NCBI GenBank assembly: GCA_015501585.1
Contig: JADNRY010000060.1
Coordinates: 213,417-277,416 of the forward strand
DNA: 64,000 nucleotides
Source of the DNA: Rhodocollybia butyracea
Lineage: Eukaryota; Basidiomycota; Agaricomycetes; Agaricales; Omphalotaceae
Direction: 5' to 3'
Shown here: positions 23,674 to 32,800 of the stretch, one piece after another
How the letters are laid out: every line of letters begins with the position of its first letter
How positions within the stretch are numbered: the first letter of the stretch is position 1
Made by a program: the position numbers and the translations under genes
The notes under the pieces: generated by a model
The model's input: the letters and a program-made list of their open reading frames with translations, nothing else
What the model was told of the DNA's origin: nothing
Databases searched by the model: none

Positions 23674-26600
23674 CACCTCAACATCACAACACCCAGTTGA
23701 TATAGACATGCCAAGCCGGGTGGGGTGTGGCATTGATGCAGCAATCAATTATCTCAATTCCCTCACACTGCCAATAATTCGGCTAATATTGTGAGTTAAA
23801 TACTAATAAAGAAGTCGATAAAGACCATCAAGTGATCACTGGCACCATTATCATCCCTCTCCGCCTATCTCATTACAGCTCATTACCCAAGTACAATGAC
23901 TTTCCGCGCCGTGTACAGTGCATTCAGCATTTTATAACGAAGCTTTTTTGTGACGTTTTAAATACAACAAATGCTATTTAGGTACTGCCGTTGGCCTTAT
24001 TCACTGCCGCCTGCTGCTTCATTGCTGACACCTGTGGGTCTTTTTTTCGACGCAGACCATTGACCTTTCTTTGCTTCCGTTTCCTCTCCCGTTGGCGCCT
24101 GAGACTACAAATGAATTCACAAATGATGAAGTACCTCCAGGCCGAGCAATGCTTGGCAATGTTGCTGCTGGAGCTGGAGCATTGTTGTGTGAGTCAATGG
24201 TAGGATGGCCCGAAGCTGGGGCTCCTTCTTCTTGCGCTGGGGACACCTGCCCTTCGCTGGTGCTTTTTTTTAGTGACCGGTGCCTTTGCGCTATTCGCTT
24301 CCCAGGCTTCAAACTTGGAAGTCATCATCTTGTAGAAATGCGCTGTCCCAGACTTCCAGCTGTCAGTGAGCAGATGAACTTCAGCAGAGGTGGCCAGGTT
24401 GCTGGGACTTTTGAGAGTGTCCAGCGGCCAGTTCTTGACAACAACTCGGAACTTCCTGGCAATATGCTCCAAGAAAACATACGAAGAACTTTTTGTCTTC
24501 CTACACATTCATCTGTGAGTGGTTAAGCAAACTCAAAGACGTTTCACTTTTGGACTCACTCAGCTTGGACTTGATGAGAGCAGCCAGTTTCTTTTTCTGT
24601 GCTAGAAGTTGTTGTGCATGCACACCTATTGCCAAGCGGTAAGCTCACCCGCTACTTGTGCTCACTCCGACTTGTACTCCTGATATTGTATATCCCTCCA
24701 GCCTCTTTGCAAAATTCTCAGCGGAAACCTTCAACCCCGGACTTGAGAAATCATCCTTACTAATTCGGCAAACAAGGGGCTCATTAAAGTGCGTAGTATC
24801 CGAGCATACCAGCCTATGACCAAGAAGCCTTCATCACCTGCACACATGGTCAACGGGCTCAGCGCGTCCGCCATTAGTTGCAGCTTACCTAGTTTTTTAA
24901 TAAAAAGGCACTTACCTCCTGTGTTACTATGTTGTCGAACATTTGTCGAACTTTAAGCGCGTGTTGTGGAAGGTACCCAGTGCAATGTTATGACGTCTGG
25001 AAGTTTGCAAACTTGGCCGCTGGGAGATGGGTATGAACTTACTTTGTACTCTCGATGACCTTGGACTACATACATAGCTAAATACTCCGCCTTCCAATGA
25101 AATTCTATAATTTTTTGTGCTTGAATGAACTTGAAAGGTCATTAGGAGGTTCCGGCCCGTGATCTCCAAACTCGAGCTCACCACTTGTAACGTTGACCAG
25201 AGTTGATCTGTGATACTTTTCACTGGTTTGGCAGCAGGAACATGTTTGTACAGGTGTAAATAGGGTGTATTAGTATTCCTACACCCATTGTAAAAGTGAC
25301 AGATGAGTAAAAATTGGTTTGATGTTTAAGACAAACTCGAGTTACCAGATGGTATGATTCTTCACAAGCTTCCCAGCCAAAAAATACAACCTCAATAAAA
25401 AATAACATTTCATTATAGATATGCATGAGTTGACTCTAACTGTACTGCAACTCGTGCTTTTGACAACCATGCACACTAGAAAATGCACGCGCAATCCCCA
25501 ATTTTCCGAAATCTCAACCAGGATCCTCAAGTATTCTCTTCATATAGATATAGCTACGGCTGGATTTGAGACACAATTTAGTATATTTATCAAATGATAA
25601 CAGGTTCGCATATTGGCTTGCCTTGAAGGAGCAGCCCTGCTGTACATACAGTTATCTAACCTTTCAACGTGTGGAGAGGCTCGATTGAAAGGTTTTATAA
25701 AACTGACACCTCAGTAAGGTAGAAAATATATTTATACAGCTATTAAAAGCCATGCGCCCACCTACCCATGCTCATGTATGTCAAGAAGGACAAAGGCACA
25801 TAAAGGTACACTTGCCGACGCACCTGAGCGGGCAGTCTTGTTAACTTTCCCACGGTGTTTTATTGCTTCTCGTTCCGTTATCCCTTCGAAATGCATCAAT
25901 TCAAGTTTCATAGCCTCTATTTTTAAGTAGACTTCTGAGGTCAAAATTCAAGAGTGCAAGAAATTGAGTTTGTTTACAACAGGGAATGCACATCTACAAA
26001 GCAGTACACGAGCTTTGACAAGCAATTGACAAGGGCAACTGAGCCTTTGCTTGTTGATTCACGAGGAGTACCTCGTGCCAGATTGTGTACATCGCATGAT
26101 GATATCTAGGTCATATCTAGGTTAAAACCACAACCATCCACAGCGGAAGTAATGTTGGGGTATGTGATAATTTGAGGTCGGTCTGAGTCATGACTCGTTG
26201 GATCTCTACTCAATATAGGCCTCGGTGAGAGCAGGCTCCCAGGATGCATTGAGCCTCTTAGTATCCGTCCATCCTGCGCCTTACGATATTTGCTGGTGCG
26301 GAATGTCAGACATCAAAACTTTTGAGAAGAGCATCTTTAGTCGTGAATAACTGTCGGTCACAGCTGTGTCATATAATGTTATAAATAATTTATTGCCTGC
26401 ACCTTGGTAATGATTACAAGTAAGCAGTGTTCAGAAAGAACATTCAGCTGGGCATAATACGCGGTGTGGAACAGATTACATGAATTTATTAATGAGATAG
26501 GCGGAGAGGTGGGATGATAATGGTAAACGGCACAAAGAAAATCTACTGCCAGTGATCACTTGATGGTCTTTATTGCTAGTATATATCTGCAGGCAGTAGT

Positions 26601-26986
26601 GAATCAGGTCAGTGCCTGAGTAGTAGTATTTGTTGTACATATGTAAATACTTCGGGCAAAAGCTTCATAAACTCTGAATGAACAAGCACCGTATGCGATG
26701 AAAGAACTTGACCTTCAAGATACATAGTTATGTAACAAGATAGGCGCAGCGCTGAGAGCAACGGCTACTGGCACAGCGAAAGTCTGCCGGTGGTCACTTG
26801 ATGATGGTCTTTTTTTGCTAAGTACTACTATGGCTTGCGGCTCAACTTCTTTATTAGTATTTAACTCACAATATTAGCCGAATTATTGGCAGTGTGAGGG
26901 AATTGAGATAATTGATTGCTGCATCAATGCCACACCCCACCTGGCTTGGCATGTCTATATCAACTGGGTGTTGTGATGTTGAGGTG
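23674..26986. mobile_element. 3.3-kb TIR element with 8-bp TSD (hAT-like)
   Basis: Both ends read CACCTCAACATCACAACACC inward and stay nearly identical for about 140 bp. GTCCAAAA is duplicated at 23666-23673 and 26987-26994. Removing the element and one TSD recreates exactly the sequence of the left foldback arm at about 20320-20350. Subterminal motifs (aaagaccatcaagtgatcac near 23822 and its inverse near 26550) extend the inverted similarity. No transposase is recognised; the interior is AT-rich with a decayed gene fragment. Confidence 0.88.
24019..24508 (-). pseudogene. Cargo gene fragment in the TIR element
   Basis: On the minus strand a protein-like frame (24508-about 24270) reads CRKTKSSSYVFLEHIARKF, VVKNWPLDTLKSPSNLATSA and FYKMMTSKFEAWEANS. 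It then shifts frame at a homopolymer (plus-strand T run near 24265-24272) and continues as STSEGQVSPAQEEGAPASG to about 24019. The WPLD...SPS region resembles a hypothetical protein family expanded in Agaricomycetes, from memory and without a search. It is not a transposase that can be identified. The upstream part (KKKLAALIKSKLSE, near 24560-24600) may be another exon. Confidence 0.4.
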
Positions 26987-27348
26987 GTCCAAAATGGGCC
27001 CATAAATGACTGATTTTTCGAAGCTGTCCAAAACTGCGATCCACCGGTCACATGACCGGATCAATGTGCACCGGCACTGCCGCTTTAGCTATAGCTCAAT
27101 ATGGCAACTTTTTTATTTCTAAATTTAGCTAAAACAGATGTGATTTGACATGCAAACCCAGCTCTATGTTACACAGAGTGAAAAATTCCCTAATCCAGTA
27201 ATTTTGCACAAGCCTGGCTGTGACATATGCCACATTGCAATGTGAGCTCACTTTGCTGTTATGCCTGGGACCACCCTAAATTGTAATGCAGGCTATGGCC
27301 ACATCCACCCTACATTGCATTATTGGTACAGCATAGGGTGGGGCCAAG

Positions 27349-28001
27349 TATGCACGAGGCCAGACATGGCATATGCAGCAGGTAAGCTGGCACACTACCA
27401 ACTCAACCCTGGGAGACAGCACTGGGAGTGCATAGAATGGCTAGCAGGATATATCCTACACACACTTGACTACTCGATTACCTATCATTGCCCATTACCA
27501 ACCAATAACACTAAAGGATCAGGGCTGAAACCACATGGATACTCAGACTCAGACCATGGGGCATGCAAGGACACATATTGTTCCACATCGGGATATGTCT
27601 TTTTCATGGCAGGCGCACCCATATCGTGGAGTTCAAAGCGCCAAGCAACCGTCGCACTCTTGACAGTTGAAGCAGAGTACATCACGCTCTTATGTGCTAT
27701 GCAGCAGGCAGTATGGCTAATGTCTTTCCTTTCAGAGGTGGACCCAGAACAGGAGGGGCCCGTGGAGATGATGGGAGATAACTTCAGTTCAGTATGTCTC
27801 ACCGAGAACTTGAAGAGACACGCATTGGTGAAGCATATCAAGATGCAGCATCATTATGTCCAGGAAAAGGTAGCAAGTGGGGAAGTAAAGGTGGTGAGGA
27901 TACAGTCGGGGGAGAACATTGAGGATATATTTACCAAAGCATTGAAAAGTATGATCCATTTGAAAATGGTTTCTATTCTTGGGTTAGATTGTATGGAATA
28001 G
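27349..28001 (+). pseudogene. Copia A RT end / RNase H remnant (3' part)
   Basis: After the foldback insertion the frame resumes as VCTRPDMAYAAGKLAHYQ and continues to GLDCMEstop at 28001. RNase H motifs are visible: GYSDSDHGACKDT, LTVEAEYITLL and MMGDNFSSVCLTEN, then the usual HIKMQHHYVQEKV and IEDIFTKALK. This part is open and little damaged. Joined across one copy of the target duplication it restores MWGQVCTRPDMAYA, the conserved Copia block. Confidence 0.88.
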
Positions 28002-28007
28002 GGGGGG

Positions 28008-28281
28008 TGTTGGAGTATACTCAATATGTACAAGGTTCAGTACACTTTGCTTTGACATCTCTTTATTGGTATACACTGCTAGCTTACTATATACTGTACA
28101 GTTGGTACTATACCACGCTAGATGGCGTCTTCAAGCTCCCTCAGTTGGTTTTCTTTACCCACTGAGGTGAGCTTATTTATTCTGTTTGCCTAATTTACAA
28201 TACATTCTAGTTTAATTCCTTTCTACAGGTATTATAATATAGTTGGTTTTCTGTACCCACTGAGTTTAATTTGCTTCTACA
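28008..28281 (+). repeat. Copia A 3' LTR
   Basis: 274 bp, same ends as the 5' LTR and followed by the GACAG duplication. It differs from the 5' LTR mostly where the 5' LTR has CpG and this one has TpG or CpA (for example acttcgct versus actttgct, gacggcg versus gatggcg, ttcgagc versus ttcaagc), and by two short deletions. Confidence 0.92.
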
Positions 28282-28395
28282 GACAGTTGGCAAGGAAAAC
28301 TTGAAGTGGTTCAGCGACAAAAGGAGTAAACATTCAGAGGAATTGGGGAAATGGCAATATATTTTTCCCCTTAGACTGAGATTCAGATAGATTCC
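28282..28395 (-). pseudogene. 5' side of the gene split by Copia A
   Basis: The minus strand reads CHFPNSSECLLLLSLNHFKF then SLPT and crosses the target duplication in frame into VTPLESSS at 15891. A possible acceptor (tctaag or ctcag, near 28370-28395) lies just upstream. No further exon could be recognised in 28400-29398, and the family is unknown. Confidence 0.45.
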
Positions 28396-29398
28396 TCAGC
28401 AAAACAGAGTCTTTAACTAGCCCAACAGCCGCTATACACATCTGGCTTTGCAGTGCTCCACTTTGCATGTTTTAAGCTCTTCTGGGATTTTGATGGCTCA
28501 GTTTCATAGGTTGTCCAACCAGGAAGACAGTAATATAGCAACCTGAAAGACATTAAATTTGACTGTACAATACATCAAATAATACTGTCTAGACAGGCAA
28601 GATAACTGGCAAAGACAGTAAGGATTCCTGCATTCTCAAGAACTGTCTTAGCCCGTAGCCATTACTGTCCTAGGGCAGTTATATAAAATCCCGTTATATT
28701 TGATGTATCTACACATGACTGATACTAGCTCGCTTCACTTCTGCATACGCATCGACCAACCGACCAAACACACATCCTGTGTTAAGAAAAATAACTTACC
28801 TATTGATGCTGCTGCGCAAAGTGGAAGTTGTCAGTCAGGTTTCAGAAGTTCTACCATAAAGTTGCAAGAGTCAGAACCGTGAAACTACGAAAAAAGAAAA
28901 AGAACAAGAGACTTACCCATTTGCAGGCACAAAGTGAGTCATCTTTCAGCTGTCAGAGTCCTGAAACAGAGTTGTCATCAATCATGAGCATGAAGAGGGT
29001 GACAGGCGAAAGAAGAGATCACTTACATTTCCTAAGATTGGCTAGTGCATGAAGTGCAAGCTGTAGGTCAACTTCCAGGAGGAGTCTTAAAATAAGGTTG
29101 TCATCATTGAGAATACTACCTGAGACTAATCAATAGTGAGCTTGCAGTCACCAGCAACGGTAACATGTTTAACTGTGATGACATAGTCACAATGTTTGTT
29201 GTACAAAGCGATCAAGAGAGCTTTGGTGCTGCTTGACCAAGAAGTTAGAACTTAAGCTGGGCAAGGCCAAATCTGGGTCCAATGGCAGTGGCAAAGACAG
29301 ACCTGTTCTTGAGGCTGTTTACAGGACTATCAACACCAGGAACAATAATACTGCATGTCTTGGCATTCACAGTCCTAGAGATAACTGCATGAATGGTC
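28396..29398. other. Region between Copia A target gene and Copia B
   Basis: No supported gene. It may contain upstream exons of the disrupted minus-strand gene, but no conserved motif was seen. Repeated acagt/actgt words around 28530-28670 resemble those near 39120-39240. Confidence 0.35.
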
Positions 29399-29746
29399 TG
29401 TTGGATATTCGGTCCGCGGTATATGGCCGCCGGTATGTACAGCTCCAATACCGAGTAGATATCAGACCCGAGTTCTTATCATTTGTTTTAACTTTTATTT
29501 CACTGATACGGATTTCTACTTATACTGTACGTATCGACGTTCCCTTCTTTTCCTCAGCCTTCATCACTTCTGGCTGAGGTATGTCTATTATACTTATGCT
29601 CTATGTCCATTATGCTCATACTGTACCTATAGCTTAGTTGTACATCGTACTAACGTGTCTCTTAGGTATGGTAATATGATTTAGCCTTCATCACTTCTGG
29701 CTGAGCTTAGTTGTACATCGTACTAACGTGTCTCTTAGTTCCAACA
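29399..29746 (+). repeat. Copia B 5' LTR
   Basis: 348 bp, TGTTGGATATTC to TTCCAACA. It contains a 23-nt segment (29556-29578), a 54-bp gtatgt...ctatag block (29579-29632), a 33-nt segment (29633-29665), a 17-bp spacer, then the two segments fused without the block (29683-29738). A TATA-like tatactgtacg lies near 29521, so these segments should fall in R/U5. Confidence 0.95.
29579..29632 (+). other. Intron-like block inside Copia B LTR
   Basis: 54 bp, donor-like GTATGT, acceptor-like CTATAG, preceded by ctgag and followed by cttag. It is missing precisely from the downstream copy (ctgag joined to cttag at 29705/29706). The 3' LTR has the same structure. The adjoining 33-nt segment itself contains actaac and ends ctcttag, so an alternative acceptor is available. 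Confidence 0.7.
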
Positions 29747-29759
29747 GGTTATGGGCCCC
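29747..29759 (+). promoter_or_regulatory. Primer-binding site, initiator Met-tRNA type
   Basis: GGTTATGGGCCCC is complementary to the anticodon stem-loop of eukaryotic initiator tRNA-Met (GGGCCCATAACC, containing the CAT anticodon). Copia elements are known to prime from an internal half-tRNA of this kind. Confidence 0.85.
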
Positions 29760-29845
29760 GAGTCCGCCTGATACAGCCAGCCTTATAGTGATTACCGGAA
29801 TCGAATCTTTTATCTTCTCTTCCTGCATAACCCTCGTCTCTATCG

Positions 29846-32800
29846 ATGTCTACTACCCCTTCCGCTCCTACTACCCAACCTACTCAGACTACTTCGAGTA
29901 CACAGACCACTATGACCGCGCCGACTATTCCGAGTGATTGGACCATCCCTAGTGGTGGAAATTCACTCTTCCCTCGTGACACTAAGCTCAAAGGTGAAAC
30001 AAATTTTTCGTCTTGGTCTGCCGTCTTCCTCGCTGGTGCTCGCACAGTAGGATGTCAGTCTATTTTGTCGGGCGCGCTTGTTTGTCCTTCCGATACCGAC
30101 ACTAAGTATCTTATCTGGCAACGGATGGATTCTTATATGATGAACATGCTTCTCCAGTGTATCTCTGAGAGCATGGTCAGCATGGTAGAAGGTCTTACGA
30201 GCGCCGCCGCCTATAAACGACTTTCGGGTACTTATGGTCCTCAGGGTTCTGGTCTCATCATGACGTTCTTCTCCCGACTCACCCGCCGACTTCCGCTCCA
30301 GCATAGCTTTGATTCTTTGTCCGCCCATCTTCAGGGTTTCGAATCTGCTCTGCAGGATATCCGGAAAGCTGGGTACGTTGTGGAGGAAGGGTTTGCCTCT
30401 GCTATTCTTGTCACTACTCTCCCCAATGAGGAAGGTGCGACCGGGTCTTGGCACACCTGGATCCGCAGTTTCTCTCTCACCTCCAGCACTACTCTTGAGT
30501 CGACTGTCCAACAGATTTTAGGTTCTTACCGTTCAGCTCATCCTGACGAGAACTCTAATTCCGGCATGTCGAACGTAGAAGCCGCCGTCGCTGTGCTCGA
30601 ACGCTCCTATGCGGCCCGTGGAGATTATTATTGTGTCAACTGCCACACTCCCGGTCACACCAAGGATTTTTGCCGTAAGCCCGGTGGTGGGAAACATGCT
30701 ATGGAGGCTAAGGGAGGTAACAGAAAGGGGAAAAATAAGAAGAAGGGCAAAGAGAAAGCCCACCATGTGGATAGTGGGGGAGGAGGTGAAACTGAGCAGT
30801 CTACCTCATCACATTTCGTAGAATCTTCTTCGGGCGCCAATATTATCGATTTCTCTGCTTACCCGGTGACCGAGACTTCTACAAATGTGAATTCCTCCCA
30901 GCCTATGTCTGAGTCAGTGTATCCAGCTGGTACTACTGCCGATAGGCCTCCCATCATTATCGACTCTGGTACTACGTCTCACATTCATTCTGTTCGTGCC
31001 GACTTCATGTCTTTCCACCATCCGGCCATTTCTCAGAAGGTTACTGGATTTGGTCATGGTACTATGAAGATTGCAGGTCGAGGTATAGCCGTTTTTCTTG
31101 CGCGTCGTCGCCATCGTCAACTTGTCCGTCTCAATCTGAAGGACACTGCTTTCGTTCCTGACTCCTCTCCTACCCTCATTTCCGTTTCCCGACTCGACGA
31201 AGCTAAGTGTTATACTGTCTTTGGCGCAGGGAAATGTGTAACATTCAGTAAGGATGATGCTGGTACTTTTATCCAGCGCCTTATTGATGAGGAGGATGTT
31301 GTTTTCACTGGAACGAAGGACGATTCTCGACTTTATCACCTTGACTCTGCTCCCTCCACCTCTGCGTTTACATCTTCCACCTCGGACAAACCTCCGCTTT
31401 ACTCCAAACTGGTTCAGCTTCATAACGAGCTTGGGCATTTGAACTATCCCGCTTGTCGTGACTTGTACCGTTCGGGTACGCTTGAGGGGATGACCGTGAA
31501 ACTTACGGCCTCAGAATTGGCTGCAGAACCCCCCATCTGTGACGCCTGTGCGCAGGGAAAGCTCACCCGTGCGCGCTTTCCTGAATTGAACTCTAGAGCT
31601 TCAGAGCCACTGGGCCTAGTTCACTCAGATCTTTGGGGACCAGCTCCGGTCTTGACCACGACCGGCATGGGGTATCTCATCACGTTTCTTGATGATTGCT
31701 CCCGTATGGCTTGGGGTTACTTGCTTCGCCGCAAGAGTGATGCTTTTACTGCTTTTAAGCAGTGGTTAGTTGAAGTAGAGAAGGTAACCGGCAAAAAGTT
31801 GAAGGTTTTCCGCACTGACAATGGTGGGGAATATATAACCAACGAGTGGCGCGATTGGATGAAGGAGCATGGTATCCGCTGGGAAAAGACCGCTCCTTAC
31901 ACTCCTGAACAGAACGGCCGTTCTGAGCGCCTCAATCGTACAATTTTTGACCGGGTACGCACTATCCTTATTCACTCTCAACTTCCTCTCTCTATGTGGG
32001 GCTACGCTGTCTGGTACATTCTTAATATCCGTGCCCGGACTTATGCTAGTCCTCTACCTAAAGGGGAGACACCCTATCATCTCTGGTACAAGAAGCACCC
32101 TGACCGTCGAAAATTGCATTCTTTTGGATGTAAAGTTTGGGTATACAACAACTCGCAGGAGCATAAACTTGACGCTCGTGGTACTCCTGGTATTTTTCTA
32201 GGTTTTGACGAGACTCGGGTGGCATACTATGTGTACACGCCAGGTAAAGGTGTACGTTCAGCAATCTCTGTGAAGTTTGATGACAACACTAATGGAGATG
32301 GACTTTTGAGCGCCGCGGGGGAGTCCTATGATTATTCGTCTCTCAAAAATCCTACTTATAAAGATGACAATGAGTTTTCCCCTATAACCGCTCCATCCGC
32401 TCTCCCACCTGACCCTCCTGTTCCTGTTCCTCCTGCTACTCCTCCACCTCGTGCCCCTCGTCCTAATCCCCGCATGCCTTCTGATGCTACACCTGCTAAG
32501 ACTCGCTCTCGTGCGAGAGCAGAAGTCCAGCCACAGATTGATGAGGATATTCCTCCGCATGTTGAGCTTGATATGGATGATAGCGGGGATGAGGGGGAGA
32601 TGCCCGAACTGGCTCATATCTTGAGTGGTGAAATTCCATTCAATGTTTCGCAGGCTCTCAACTCTCCCGATCATGCAGAGTGGGAAGCCGCTTGTCATTA
32701 CGAGCTTAACCAGCTCTTGGAGACTGGGACTTACTCTCTCGTTCCACCACCTCCTGACCGTAAGGCCATTGGTACACGCTGGGTCTTCGCTATCAAGCGC

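Larger units (their letters stand above)
19989..27337. mobile_element. Giant foldback (long-TIR) DNA element, MULE-like TSD
   Basis: The same 11 bp, gtggggccaag, occur at 19978-19988 and 27338-27348 and belong to the Copia target. The termini are inverted (left atgctgtaccattattgcaa, right reverse complement atgctgtaccaataatgcaa). Inverted similarity continues inward for about 1.6-1.9 kb to near 21940 and 22097, leaving only about 155 bp of unique centre. Without the two younger insertions it is about 3.67 kb. No transposase is visible, so it is non-autonomous. A 9-11 bp TSD with long TIRs points to Mutator-like elements. Confidence 0.85.
22097..27337 (-). repeat. Right arm of the foldback element (interrupted)
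   Basis: Inverted copy of the left arm. It contains an extra tandem unit of about 340 bp: the block from about 22695 to 23030 is repeated at about 23035-23370, including tatttccctatttggacat and gcagggccc-type segments, whereas the left arm has one. It is split by the TIR element at 23674-26986. Confidence 0.85.
15892..28281 (+). mobile_element. Copia A: decayed Copia LTR retrotransposon with nested insertions
   Basis: Both LTRs begin TGTTGGAGTATAC and end TTCTACA. The 5-bp target duplication GACAG is at 15887-15891 and 28282-28286. A purine run (aatagggggg) precedes the 3' LTR. The element's own length is about 5.0 kb; the rest is the foldback element at 19989-27337. The coding region carries several stops and frameshifts, so it is not autonomous. 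It sits in a coding exon of the gene described at 15532 and 28282. Confidence 0.93.
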
